DNA of 64,000 nucleotides, taken from G963667675 sp965249215 (lineage in GTDB: Bacteria; Chloroflexota; Dehalococcoidia; Lucifugimonadales; UBA3495). The stretch is taken from assembly GCA_965249215.1 (NCBI GenBank), contig CBDFLN010000001.1, forward strand, positions 248,001 through 312,000. Direction: 5' to 3'. The first letter of the stretch is position 1. The number at the start of each line of letters is the position of its first letter. The notes beneath the pieces are model-generated. The model was given only the letters and a program-made list of their open reading frames with translations, did not search any database and was not told the origin of the DNA. The translations under genes and the position numbers were made by a program. Positions 24,657-34,041 of this stretch are shown piece after piece.

Positions 24657-26063
24657 ATGGCTAAAGAAGATGTCGCATTGATGGCCCATTTGATGCGCCG
24701 CGCTGGCTTTGGCGCTCCGCTGGAAGAAGTGGAAGCCCGGGCCGCCAAGGGTTACGAAGCTACCGTAGAGGAGCTTCTGCACCCGGAGCAGCAACCCGAG
24801 CTGGAGCGCGACATCCTGAGGCGCTACAGGACCGATTGGGTCGTCCAGGCGGGGTTGGAGCAGCAGCAGGAAGAATGGACCTTCTCCATGATTAACACCA
24901 AGCGCCCGCTGGAAGAAAAGATTGCCCTGTTCTGGCACGGCATCCTTCCCACCGGCCAAGCCAAGCTTGAGTTCCCCCGGCAGCAATATGCCGAATTGAC
25001 TATGTTCCGTAAGCTGGGCATGGGCAGCTTCCGCGACCTGCTGGTGGGCCTCGCCACAGACCCTGCCATGGTGTTCTTCCTGGACAACTGCATGAGCCAC
25101 AAGGGCGCCATCAACGAGAACTGGGGTAGAGAACTGCTAGAGCTATTCTCCCTGGGAGTCGGCATGGACGGCCAGTTCAACTACTCCGAAGACGACGTCA
25201 AGGAAGCGGCCAGGGCCTTCACCGGCTGGACGGTAGCCAATTCCATGCCCAGGTACCCTTACGGCAGGTACGCGTCCAGGTTCGTCTACGACCCCACCGA
25301 CCATGACGACGGTGATAAGACCTTTTTGGGAGAGACGGGCAACCTCAACGGCGAAGACATCATAGACATCATAGTGAAGCAGCCCGCCGCCGCCAGGTTC
25401 ATCTCCAGGCACCTGTACAACTTCTTCGTTGCCGACGAGCCTCACGTCCCGGCCTGGAAGGACACCCCGCCCAGGGACCCGGAGGCCATAAAGATACTGG
25501 AAGACGAATACTTCCGCTCCAACTACAACATCGGCTCCATGCTGAGGGTGTTGTTCAACTCAGACTTTTTTAAGAACGCCCGTTTCGCCAAGGTCAAGAG
25601 TCCCGCCGAAACCGTCGTCGGAACTATCCGCTTGGTGGGCGACTTCACCTTCCCCAAGCCCGGATTCGACGCCGTGACCCTGAACATCCGCTACATGGGC
25701 CAGGACCTGATGAACCCTCCCACGGTGGAAGGTTGGCACACCGGCAGGGAATGGATTGATTCGGGTACGCTGGTGGAGCGCATCAACTTCACCGCAGACC
25801 AGGTTGGCAACGCCGACCTCCCCGGCATCAAGGCCATCATCCAGCGTCTTGCCGCCCGCGGCGGCGCACTGACCCCCGAAGAACTGGTGGACGGCTGCCT
25901 GGAAAACCTGGGCTACTACCAGATAGCCAATGAGACCCGAGAGCAGCTGGTCCAACTGGCCGCCGGTGACGGCGAGATTCGCACCGATTCCGAAACGTTC
26001 CCCGGACAGGTGACCACCCTGCTCCAGTCCGTGGTGTCAACCACCGAATACCTGTTCGCCTAG
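24657..26063 (+). CDS. DUF1800 domain-containing protein
   Basis: A 468-aa DUF1800 protein. Typical blocks are HLMRRAGFGAPLEEVEARAAKGYEATV at the N-terminus, EEKIALFWHGILPTGQ, GRELLELFSLGVG, DDVKEAARAFTGW and, near the end, PPTVEGWHTGREWI. AGGAG stands 6 bases before the ATG at 24657. DUF1800 proteins regularly neighbour DUF1501 proteins, as here (91-base gap), and the pair probably acts together. DUF1501 partners usually carry Tat signals, but neither member shows a signal peptide here. Biochemical function is not established for the family. Confidence 0.88.
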   Translation: MAKEDVALMAHLMRRAGFGAPLEEVEARAAKGYEATVEELLHPEQQPELERDILRRYRTDWVVQAGLEQQQEEWTFSMINTKRPLEEKIALFWHGILPTGQAKLEFPRQQYAELTMFRKLGMGSFRDLLVGLATDPAMVFFLDNCMSHKGAINENWGRELLELFSLGVGMDGQFNYSEDDVKEAARAFTGWTVANSMPRYPYGRYASRFVYDPTDHDDGDKTFLGETGNLNGEDIIDIIVKQPAAARFISRHLYNFFVADEPHVPAWKDTPPRDPEAIKILEDEYFRSNYNIGSMLRVLFNSDFFKNARFAKVKSPAETVVGTIRLVGDFTFPKPGFDAVTLNIRYMGQDLMNPPTVEGWHTGREWIDSGTLVERINFTADQVGNADLPGIKAIIQRLAARGGALTPEELVDGCLENLGYYQIANETREQLVQLAAGDGEIRTDSETFPGQVTTLLQSVVSTTEYLFA

Positions 26064-26154
26064 ATGAGGGCTGGACAAAAACAAGTAAATCAAGAGGGCC
26101 TCGTTCGGAACATACAAGAGAAGCGGCAGCCCATAAGCTATTGGAGATTGAATC

Positions 26155-27288
26155 ATGACCTCGACGAACAAAGACCCGGTCTTGGTGGTCCTCCAGTTGT
26201 CCGGCGGCAACGACGCGCTCAATACCGTGGTCCCCTACGCCAATCCCCTTTACTATGACAACAGGCCTGGTGTACGTGTGGCGGAAGACCAGGTGCTGCC
26301 CATCAACGACGAAATAGGCCTTCATCCGGCCATGGCGCCCTTGAAGAAGATCTACGACGAGGGCAATATGGCAATCATCCAAGGCGTTGGATACCCCACG
26401 CCCAGCCGTTCGCACTTCCGCGCCATGGACATCTGGCACACCTGCGAGCCGGAAAAACTCGGCGACGAAGGCTGGCTGGGCCGTCTCGTCCGCGACCTGG
26501 ACCCCAGCAAGGAAAACGTGCTTACCGGGGTCAACTTTGGCCGCGGCCTCCCTCGCGCCATGGCGGTGGCAGGCGTGCCCGTGGCCTCGGTGGGAAACCT
26601 TGAAACCTACGGCGTCCTCACCGGCATCGAAGACCAGGACCAGCGCGCCAAGGCTTTGGACGTTTTCTCCAAGGTCTACGCTCCCTTGGTCGGCCAAGGC
26701 CCGGTGGTGGACTACCTGGCCCAAACCGGCCTGGACGCCCTGGCCGGAGCGGATGTCCTCAGCCAGGCCCCGGAGATGTACACATCCTCGGTGGAATACG
26801 GCGGCGACGTTGTCGGCCAGTACATGAGAAATATCGCCCAGACCCACTTGGCCAATTTCGGCACCAGGGTGCTGTACACCGCCTCCCCTTACAACGCTTT
26901 CGACACCCACGCCGGCCAACAGGGCAACCATCCGGTGCTGTTGACCGACATCAGCAGGGCCATCTCCAATTTCTATGACGACCTCAAGGAACACAGCGCC
27001 AGCGAAAACGTGATGATCCTCGCCTTCACCGAATTCGGACGGCGGGTGCACGACAACGGCTCAGGCACCGATCACGGCTCCGGCGGCCACGCCTTCGTCA
27101 TTGGTGACAGGGTCAAGGGCGGCCTGTACGGCGAATACCCATCCTTGGAAGATAGCAAGCTGTTGGAGGGGGACCTCTACTTCAACAACGACTTCCGGGG
27201 ACTCTACTCCACCATCCTTGAAAAGTGGATGGGCGTAGACGCCAAGCCCATTGTCAACGGGTCCTTCGAGCAGTTGGACTTCGTTTAA
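26155..27288 (+). CDS. DUF1501 domain-containing protein
   Basis: A 377-aa DUF1501 protein, an alkaline phosphatase/sulfatase-like fold. It begins VLVVLQLSGGNDALNTVVPY, where the GGND stretch takes the place of the metal-site loop, and later has SRSHFRAMDIWHT, GYPTPS, VMILAFTEFGRRVHDNGSG and TDHGSGGHAFVIGD, all family blocks. GGAG is 8 bases before the ATG. Unlike most DUF1501 proteins there is no N-terminal twin-arginine signal; the protein starts only 8 residues before the first strand, so it should stay in the cytoplasm. It forms a set with the DUF1800 gene upstream. A hydrolase role is a guess from fold. Confidence 0.88.
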   Translation: MTSTNKDPVLVVLQLSGGNDALNTVVPYANPLYYDNRPGVRVAEDQVLPINDEIGLHPAMAPLKKIYDEGNMAIIQGVGYPTPSRSHFRAMDIWHTCEPEKLGDEGWLGRLVRDLDPSKENVLTGVNFGRGLPRAMAVAGVPVASVGNLETYGVLTGIEDQDQRAKALDVFSKVYAPLVGQGPVVDYLAQTGLDALAGADVLSQAPEMYTSSVEYGGDVVGQYMRNIAQTHLANFGTRVLYTASPYNAFDTHAGQQGNHPVLLTDISRAISNFYDDLKEHSASENVMILAFTEFGRRVHDNGSGTDHGSGGHAFVIGDRVKGGLYGEYPSLEDSKLLEGDLYFNNDFRGLYSTILEKWMGVDAKPIVNGSFEQLDFV

Positions 27289-27370
27289 ATTGCCAATCCG
27301 GCAGCCATAAGACCGTCGCCCCGCCGGGGTAGCGGCAGATAGTCTAGAATCAGGACTCTGTGAGGGTAAT

Positions 27371-28399
27371 ATGCCACCGGAGAAATCGTTCGTAAACCTC
27401 AAGTACTGGAAGACCATCGGCCGGCCGGAACAGGCGGGCTCCGGTTTCCGAGGCCCAATTTCCATGGCCCGGGACAGCGGAGACTTGATGTTCGTGGTCT
27501 GCCGCAGCTCGGAATACCGCCCCGAAGGCACCCGGGTCACCGTATGCACCCTCGATGAAGATTTCGTCACCGACTTCGCCCGGGGAGTCCCCAGGGAAGG
27601 CCCCCACACGTGGAACACCGACGACGGTTCGCTGGTCTGGCCCACCTGCATTACCCTGGACAGCCAGGAAACCCTCTATATCTCCGATGAATGGCTGAAC
27701 CGCATCTCCATGTTCTCCAAAGACGGCGAGTACCTCGGCAAGTGGGAGGAACGCTCCGGGACCGGCGACGGGGAAATGGACCGGCCCTCCGGGCTGGTCT
27801 TCGACGCCGACGACAACGTGCTCATCGTGGACAGCGGCAATAACCGCGTCCAGAAGTTCACCAAGGACGGTCAGTTTATCTCCAAATGGGGGACAGGCGG
27901 CGCCGGGCAGGGCGAGTTGAACATGCCTTGGGGAATCGCCCTCGACTCGCAGGGCGACGTCTACGTCGCAGACTGGAGAAATGACCGCATTCAGAAATTC
28001 TCTCCCGACGGCGAGTTTATCCAGCAATTCGGCGTATCCGGCTCTGGAGACGGCCAGTTGAATCGGCCCACCGACGTGGCGGTGGACAAAGAGGGCGTGG
28101 TCTACGTGGCCGACTGGCAGAACGACCGGCTCCAGGTATTCGACTCCGCCGGCAACGTGGCTGCCATCAAGACCGGCGACGCCACCGTATCCAAGTGGGG
28201 CAGGGACAAGCTGAACGCCAATCCTGAGATGTGGAATGAGCGGGACCGGGCGCCCGACTTGGAACGGGAGAGGTACTTCTGGTGCCCCATAGCAGTCACC
28301 GTCGACGACGACAACAACGTCTTCGTCGTCGAAGCCCCAAGGAGCCGTATCCAGATTTACCAGAAACAGCCCCTGACCTTCCTGGCCCCCGGGCTTTAG
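27371..28399 (+). CDS. NHL-repeat (beta-propeller) protein
   Basis: A 342-aa propeller of NHL repeats. At least four clear units are visible, such as WGIALDSQGDVYVADWRNDRIQ, PTDVAVDKEGVVYVADWQNDR and PSGLVFDADDNVLIVDSGNNRVQ; six blades are likely from the length. There is no signal peptide or membrane segment, so a cytoplasmic scaffold or lyase-like role is possible. Related small NHL proteins in Chloroflexota are annotated only as 6-bladed propellers. It follows the DUF1501 gene by 82 bases, with a TAGAAT box upstream at 27345-27350 but no matching -35. A strong terminator follows at 28423-28454. Confidence 0.85.
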   Translation: MPPEKSFVNLKYWKTIGRPEQAGSGFRGPISMARDSGDLMFVVCRSSEYRPEGTRVTVCTLDEDFVTDFARGVPREGPHTWNTDDGSLVWPTCITLDSQETLYISDEWLNRISMFSKDGEYLGKWEERSGTGDGEMDRPSGLVFDADDNVLIVDSGNNRVQKFTKDGQFISKWGTGGAGQGELNMPWGIALDSQGDVYVADWRNDRIQKFSPDGEFIQQFGVSGSGDGQLNRPTDVAVDKEGVVYVADWQNDRLQVFDSAGNVAAIKTGDATVSKWGRDKLNANPEMWNERDRAPDLERERYFWCPIAVTVDDDNNVFVVEAPRSRIQIYQKQPLTFLAPGL

Positions 28400-28422
28400 C
28401 CGGCAGGAGAATACGGCAACCG

Positions 28423-28454
28423 AAACAGGGCCTCGAACCACCGAGGCCCTGTTT
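28423..28454 (+). terminator. Intrinsic terminator after the NHL gene
   Basis: A perfect 13-bp inverted repeat, AAACAGGGCCTCG and CGAGGCCCTGTTT, with a 6-base loop. The stem ends in A/T runs on both sides, so it may work in both directions. Confidence 0.8.
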
Positions 28455-28506
28455 AACATTACAGTACAGGGCACGCACGATTGCCGACAATTAAGGTGAA
28501 TCAGGA

Positions 28507-29262
28507 ATGCCGCCGCTGACCGTAGGGCGCACCCCCTACATTAGCTCCGAGCCGTTGTTCTTCGACACGCCCAAGAGGGGCATCGAGGTGCTGCAACTGC
28601 CCCCCAACCAATTGCCAGCCGCCATCTCCGACGGTCGCTTGCAGGGAGGCCTCATTCCATTGGCTAACTGCTTTCCCCTGGCAGACACCATGCGGACCTT
28701 GGCCGGGTTTTGCGTAGCCTTCATTTCGCTGTCCATGAGCGTCAACCTCTCCACCAAACGTCCCCTGCAAGAAATGAGCGGGGCCCCCATCGCTGTCCCA
28801 AGCGAGGCTCCCACCGCGGTCAAGCTGCTACAGGCCCTGCTATCCCTGAAGCACGGCTTGGAGCCGGGTGCGTTGGTGTCTAACCAGGAACCCCATGATG
28901 GCACGTTGCTCGTGGGCACCGAGGGCCTCCGGCGCCGCCGAGTCTCAAGGGAGTTTCCCAACCACTACGACCTGGGGTCAGAATGGGCCGAGTGGACCGG
29001 CCTGCCCTTTGTTATCGCCCGGTTCGTAGTGCGTTCTGACCTGCCGGAGGAAAGCGCCAAGCTCATCGAAGATTCTCTCTACACCAGCCAAGAGGACTGG
29101 GTAAACGGCTCGTACCAGATTTCAGGGCCCGGCGGCAACCTCCCCATGCACCCGCGGGAGGTCCTGCGCTATTCCCAGGGAATCCGGTACTTTGCCGGGG
29201 CCCCCGAACAGAAGTCCATGGCCCTGTTCGGCGAATACCTTGCCCAGCTGGACGGCGTTTAG
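28507..29262 (+). CDS. MqnA-like menaquinone (futalosine pathway) protein
   Basis: A 251-aa periplasmic-binding-protein-like fold protein resembling MqnA, the chorismate dehydratase that starts the futalosine route to menaquinone, or a related MqnA/MqnD-type binder. Support: the opening RTPYISSEPLFFDTPKRG, LPPNQLPAAISDGRLQGGLIPLANCF, and IAVPSEAPTAVKLLQALL. These mirror the family's ligand-binding order (Y-N-S-P entry, a middle P-x-E-G-type loop, then SEAPTAV). No other mqn gene is adjacent, so the pathway claim is tentative. It stands alone between a terminator and a convergent alcohol dehydrogenase gene. Confidence 0.6.
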   Translation: MPPLTVGRTPYISSEPLFFDTPKRGIEVLQLPPNQLPAAISDGRLQGGLIPLANCFPLADTMRTLAGFCVAFISLSMSVNLSTKRPLQEMSGAPIAVPSEAPTAVKLLQALLSLKHGLEPGALVSNQEPHDGTLLVGTEGLRRRRVSREFPNHYDLGSEWAEWTGLPFVIARFVVRSDLPEESAKLIEDSLYTSQEDWVNGSYQISGPGGNLPMHPREVLRYSQGIRYFAGAPEQKSMALFGEYLAQLDGV

Positions 29263-29283
29263 CAGCCGGTCCAGGTCCAAGGT

Positions 29284-30300
29284 TCAGTCTAAGAGGAACA
29301 CGCACTTGCCCGTGGTGGCGGTGTCGAAGGTCTGGAAAGCCTCCACCGCCTGGTCCAATCGATAGCGATGGGTGATTAGCTTCTTCAAGGGCACCCGGGC
29401 TTCCAACATGAACCGGGCTGTTTCGATGAGCTCGGACTTGCTGAAGGTCCACGACCCGTAGACTGTGATGACTTTGTAGATTATGTCTCGCGTGAAGTTG
29501 ATGGTCGCCGGGCCGCCGATGCCCACGTAGCAGCAACGGCCAAAGGGCCGCAGGGCCTGGAGGACCTGGGACCGGGCCTCGGCGTTGCCGGAGGTCTCCA
29601 GGCCCACTGAGGCGCCCATTCCCCCGGTCAGTTCCCGGATGGCCTCCACCGGGTCGGTCTCACGGCTGTTGATTACGTGGTCCGCTCCCAACTCGCCGGC
29701 CAGCGCCAACCTCTCCTCCACCACGTCCACGGCAATGACCCGGGAACCCATCGCCTTGGCCGATATGGTGCCGCTTAGGCCCACGGGCCCCTGTCCAAAA
29801 ATGGCTACCGTGTCCCGCCCCGAAGGCTCCATTTTCTTCAAGCCGTTCCAGGCGGTGCCGGTGCCGCAGGAGATGGCGGCGCCCTCCTCGAAGGACAGCT
29901 CGTCTGGGAGGCGCACCAGCGTGCGCGAAGGCACCAGGATGTAGTCGGCGTTGGCCCCGTGGCCGCTGCCTCCTCCGTAGACAACGTTGCCCTCAGGACA
30001 CAGTTGCTCGTAACCCAGGGCGCAGATTTCGCAGATGCCGCAGCCCCGGTAGTGGTGGACTATGACGCGGTCGCCGATTCCGAGCCCGGACGGCGCTCCG
30101 GCCCCCAACTCTGCGACGACGCCGCAGGGTTCGTGCCCAGATATCGTTTCGGTGGGCTCGGTATCGCGGTACCGGTGCAGGTCGCTGCCGCACAGCCCGG
30201 AGGCCCGGACCCTCACCACCGCTTCTCCTGGTCCGGCCTGCGGGTCTGGAAACTGCCGTATCTCGGCCTGCCGGTTTCCGTTAAATACAACGCCTCGCAT
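29284..30300 (-). CDS. Zinc-dependent alcohol dehydrogenase (MDR family)
   Basis: A 338-aa medium-chain dehydrogenase. The catalytic zinc region has RASGLCGSDLHRY and SGHEPCGVV. The structural zinc loop carries four Cys in CGICEICALGYEQLC. The Rossmann motif is VAIFGQGPVGLSG, and the cofactor loop continues RVIAVDVVEERL. Length and motifs fit threonine dehydrogenase/sorbitol dehydrogenase-like enzymes; the substrate cannot be named. It is on the minus strand, tail to tail with the MqnA-like gene, and 125 bases from copA downstream of nothing co-directional except copA. ATG at 30300 has a weak GGAAG-like site. Confidence 0.88.
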   Translation of the reverse strand: MRGVVFNGNRQAEIRQFPDPQAGPGEAVVRVRASGLCGSDLHRYRDTEPTETISGHEPCGVVAELGAGAPSGLGIGDRVIVHHYRGCGICEICALGYEQLCPEGNVVYGGGSGHGANADYILVPSRTLVRLPDELSFEEGAAISCGTGTAWNGLKKMEPSGRDTVAIFGQGPVGLSGTISAKAMGSRVIAVDVVEERLALAGELGADHVINSRETDPVEAIRELTGGMGASVGLETSGNAEARSQVLQALRPFGRCCYVGIGGPATINFTRDIIYKVITVYGSWTFSKSELIETARFMLEARVPLKKLITHRYRLDQAVEAFQTFDTATTGKCVFLLD

Positions 30301-30425
30301 CTACTTCCTCCTTCATCAATGGTTTAATGGCAGTCGTATCAGCCCAAGGAATCGCTCTCGCCGGTCTAGGGCAGTGCAATGTTAGGGGCGGCTTGCGGCC
30401 GCCGCCGACAGCGACCGTCGTGAGT

Positions 30426-32975
30426 TCAGTGCCTGAACCGGCGCAGCCGCAGGGAGTTGGTCACGACAGACACGGAACTCAAGGCCATGGCGGCGGCGGC
30501 CATCACCGGGTTGAGGAACCCATAGTCTCCCAATACGTGCCGCAGCGGACCGGCGGGCACCGGGCCCCCCAGCAGCTCGTTGAAAATCACGAACAGCAGG
30601 CCCGCGGCTATGGGTATCAGAACAACGTTGTACCCGAAAGCCCAGAACAGGTTCTGCTTGATTGTCCGCACCGTGGCCTTGGACAGGGCGATGGCCTCTG
30701 GCACTCCCCTGATGTCGCTGCCCACCAGGGAGACGTCGGCCGCGGCAATTGCAATGTCCGAGCCGGCGCCGATGGCTATGCCAACGTCCGCCTGGGCCAA
30801 CGCCGGCGCGTCGTTGATGCCGTCGCCCACCATGGCTACCGACTTCCCCTGGGCTTGCAGCGCCCGGACCTCCAACAGTTTCTGGTCCGGCGGCGCATCG
30901 GCCAGCACCAGGCCGATCCCCAGCTGGCCGGCGATAGCCTGGGCTGTACGGCGGGTGTCCCCGGTGTACATCACCACCTCCAACCCCAACCGGCGCAGGG
31001 CATCCACCGCTTCCCGTGCATCGGGCTTCAGCACGTCGGCCAAGGCGATAATCCCGCTCACGTCGCCGTCGATGGCCACGAACACCGGAGTCTTCCCCTC
31101 GCTGGACAACTCCTGAGCGCGGGCCTCCAGCCCGTTCATACCGAACCCCCGTTCACGCATTAGCGAGAGATTACCGATAACCAAGTCCGCACCGTCGACC
31201 TTGGCATGGACGCCGTGACCGGGCAAGGCTTGGAACTCGGCGATTTCCTGCCGGACAAGGCCCCGGTCGTCTGCGGCGGCCGCTATGGCCTCCCCCAGGG
31301 GATGCTCCGAGTCCCGCTCCGCCGACCCCGCCAGGCCCAGCACCTCTTCTTCAGTGCGGCCGGCTGCAGTTATCAGGTCTGTGACCTCCGGGCGTCCCGT
31401 AGTCACCGTACCCGTCTTGTCCAGCACCACCACCTGTAGGTTCCGGGCCCGCTCCAGGGCCTCGGCATTGCCGAACAGGATGCCCCGTTCCGCCGCCTTG
31501 CCCATACCCGCAATAATGGCCGTGGGCGTTGCCAGGCCCAGGGCGCAGGGACAGGCGATTACCAGCACCGCCACGAAATTCAGTATGGCAATTGGCAGCC
31601 CCGGCGTAACCGGCTGCCACACGACCCATACCAACAGGGTTAAGAGAGCGATGCCGATGACCGCCGGCACGAACCGGGCCGCTACCTTGTCCACCAGCCG
31701 CTGGATTGGCGCCTGCGATCCCTGGGCCTCCTGCACCATCCGCACGATATTGGAGAGGACGGTCTCGCCCCCAACCTTGGTGGCCCGGAACCGGAAGCTC
31801 CCCATCTTGTTGATGGTCGCCCCGTAGACCGGCGACCCCGGCTCCTTGTCCACCGGAAGGCTCTCCCCGGTGAGCGTCGATTCGTCCACCGTCGAGGTCC
31901 CGGCCACGACCTCGCCGTCGGTGGCTATTTGCTCGCCGGGACGCACCACCACGACGTCATCCACCGCCAGTTGGTCAATGGGTACGTCCGTTTCAGTGCC
32001 GTCTCGGAGCACCCGCGCCGTCTTTGGTCTCAGCCCAAGGAGCTTTTGAATGGCGCTGGACGTCTGCGATTTTGCGCGCGCCTCCAGCAGCCTGCCCAAC
32101 AGCACCAAGGTGATGACGATCGCGGAAACCTCAAAATAGACGCCTGTGCCGTGCCCGAAAACGCTGTTGGCGTAAACCAAACGCGCCTCGGCAAAGTAGC
32201 CCTCGAAGACGGTCAGCAACGCGCTGTAGCCGTATGCCACGCTGGTCCCCAAAGCGATGAGCGTGTGCATGTTGGCCGTCCGGCGCTTAAGCGACGCCCA
32301 GGCGCCTTGGTAGAACGCGGCTCCGATCCAGAACTGCACCGGCGTAGCCAAGGCCCAAAGCAGCAGGTTAAGCTGCAGCGCGGTCATGCCCAGCCGGTCC
32401 GTGGGGATAAACATCAGGGTCATCATGGCGGCCCCTGTTATCCCGCCGACGACGACCTTCCATGCCAGGCTCCTTATCTCTTTGGTGCGGGCCAACCTGG
32501 CCCGTTCCGTCTCATCATCTACAACCTCTCCGGAAACGCCCTCTACCGAGTAACCGACTCGTTGCACCGCGTCGCCAAAGTCCCCCAGCGTAACCGCTCC
32601 GGCCAGGTACTCTACCGTCGCCTGCTCTGTGGCCAGATTGACCCCGGTGGAAACGACTCCGGGCACCCCGGCCAGGGCCTCCTTTACGTGGGATACGCAA
32701 GCCCCGCAGGTCATTCCCCCAACGTTCAGCGTCAGCGTGTCCGTTTCCGCCGCATAGCCGGCGTCCTCCAGGGCTTGGGCCAGCACGGAAGCAGTAGCCT
32801 GCCGGGGATCGGCCTCCACAAGGGCCTTCTCCGTCGCCAGGTTGACCGACACAGACTCCACGCCGGCCACGTCCTTCAGGGCCCGTTCCACGTTGGCCAC
32901 ACAGGAAGCGCAGGTCATCCCCTTCACCGGAAGATTCAAGCGTAGGATGCCTGGGGCCAAATTAGCTGAGGTCAC
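30426..32975 (-). CDS. copA: Copper-type P1B ATPase with two HMA domains
   Basis: An 849-aa heavy-metal pump. Two N-terminal metal-binding domains have GMTCASC (Cys 22 and 25) and GMTCGAC (Cys 90 and 93). After the transmembrane part come the metal-path CPC in VIACPCALG (475-477), DKTGT with the phosphorylated Asp (519-523), SEHPLGEA and GDGINDAPAL. CPC plus two CxxC domains is the CopA-type Cu(I) exporter pattern. It starts with a GTG at 32975 without a clear ribosome site; the next in-frame ATG lies inside the first HMA motif. No copper chaperone or CsoR-like regulator gene is visible next to it, and no operator was recognised in the 70 bases upstream. Confidence 0.93.
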   Translation of the reverse strand: MTSANLAPGILRLNLPVKGMTCASCVANVERALKDVAGVESVSVNLATEKALVEADPRQATASVLAQALEDAGYAAETDTLTLNVGGMTCGACVSHVKEALAGVPGVVSTGVNLATEQATVEYLAGAVTLGDFGDAVQRVGYSVEGVSGEVVDDETERARLARTKEIRSLAWKVVVGGITGAAMMTLMFIPTDRLGMTALQLNLLLWALATPVQFWIGAAFYQGAWASLKRRTANMHTLIALGTSVAYGYSALLTVFEGYFAEARLVYANSVFGHGTGVYFEVSAIVITLVLLGRLLEARAKSQTSSAIQKLLGLRPKTARVLRDGTETDVPIDQLAVDDVVVVRPGEQIATDGEVVAGTSTVDESTLTGESLPVDKEPGSPVYGATINKMGSFRFRATKVGGETVLSNIVRMVQEAQGSQAPIQRLVDKVAARFVPAVIGIALLTLLVWVVWQPVTPGLPIAILNFVAVLVIACPCALGLATPTAIIAGMGKAAERGILFGNAEALERARNLQVVVLDKTGTVTTGRPEVTDLITAAGRTEEEVLGLAGSAERDSEHPLGEAIAAAADDRGLVRQEIAEFQALPGHGVHAKVDGADLVIGNLSLMRERGFGMNGLEARAQELSSEGKTPVFVAIDGDVSGIIALADVLKPDAREAVDALRRLGLEVVMYTGDTRRTAQAIAGQLGIGLVLADAPPDQKLLEVRALQAQGKSVAMVGDGINDAPALAQADVGIAIGAGSDIAIAAADVSLVGSDIRGVPEAIALSKATVRTIKQNLFWAFGYNVVLIPIAAGLLFVIFNELLGGPVPAGPLRHVLGDYGFLNPVMAAAAMALSSVSVVTNSLRLRRFRH

Positions 32976-33045
32976 TTAATCTACTGCCAACAGGAATGAT
33001 TCTTCCCAGTCCCATGATTAACCTAATCCGTCGCGGCGGCCCGCC

Positions 33046-33804
33046 CTAGCCGCGCCCGATGAGCGGCATCTTGGTGGCCATAACGGTCATGAACTGCACG
33101 TTGGCGTCCAGCGGCAGCCCCGCCATGTACACCACCGCCTGGGCCACGTGGTCGACGTCGAAAGCAGGCTCCGAGGCGATGGTCCCGTTGGCTTGGACGA
33201 TCCCTTTCTTGAAAGCCGCAGCCAGCCCGGTGTCGGCGTTGCCTATGTCGATTTGGCCGCAGGCGATGTTGTATTTGCGTCCGTCCAACGACGTGGACTT
33301 GGTGAGTCCGGTAACCGCGTGCTTGGTAGACGTGTAGGGAGCTGAATTGGGTCTTGGCGTCATGGCCGAAACCGAGCCGTTGTTGATAATCCGTCCGCCC
33401 ATGGGGTCCTGGTCCTTCATGATTCTGAACGCCTCCTGGGTGCACAGAAACGTGCCGGTCAGGTTGACGTCCACTACTGCCTTCCACTGGGCGTAGGTCA
33501 GGTCCTCCAGGAGCTCCGGGGGCGCACCCATCCCCGCATTGTTGAACAGCAGGTCCAGGCGTCCGAATCTCTCCTTGGTCCTGGCAAAAAGCCGCTGCAC
33601 GGCCTCGGGGTCGCCCACGTCGGTGGGCATCACCAGCGCCCGCGGGGACGCATCGCCCGCCTCGATCGCCGTGGTCTCCAGCAGGTCTGCCCGCCGGCCG
33701 GCCAGAGCCACCGAGTAGCCTTCCTGCAACAGGGCCAGCGCCGTCTGCTTGCCGATGCCGGTGCCTGCCCCGGTTACTATGGCCACCTTCTCCTGTGGAC
33801 TCAT
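33046..33804 (-). CDS. Short-chain dehydrogenase/reductase (SDR)
   Basis: A 252-aa classical SDR. The cofactor motif TGAGTGIG is at residues 11-18, NNAG in DLLFNNAGMG follows at about 88-93, and the active-site Tyr and Lys are in YTSTKHAVTGLTK. The Asn/Ser partner is in IINNGSVSAM. Substrate unknown. The open frame continues upstream to 33933, but the ATG at 33804 has AGGAG 8 bases before it and begins the conserved fold (MSPQEKVAIVTG). It sits 70 bases from copA on the same strand; no functional link is evident. Oligomeric NAD(P)-dependent oxidoreductase in the cytoplasm by family. Confidence 0.88.
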   Translation of the reverse strand: MSPQEKVAIVTGAGTGIGKQTALALLQEGYSVALAGRRADLLETTAIEAGDASPRALVMPTDVGDPEAVQRLFARTKERFGRLDLLFNNAGMGAPPELLEDLTYAQWKAVVDVNLTGTFLCTQEAFRIMKDQDPMGGRIINNGSVSAMTPRPNSAPYTSTKHAVTGLTKSTSLDGRKYNIACGQIDIGNADTGLAAAFKKGIVQANGTIASEPAFDVDHVAQAVVYMAGLPLDANVQFMTVMATKMPLIGRG

Positions 33805-34041
33805 GAATCTATCTCCTATTATTCCTGTCAGGCGATAACTTACCCGAAGCCTCTTAGTAAGTGTAAACTGCCTTTGGATAGCAGTCCACACCTGCGCCGG
33901 GCCGCGTTCTACTGCCCCTCCAAGGGCCTCCACGCGGCGGTCACAGCCTTGCCGCGTTGACCAGGGGAAGTGTCCGTGAGTATCATTGCCGGCAGGGGAG
34001 TAAACGGCCCACCGTTGGTTTAGTTGGTCGCGAAGGAGCCC

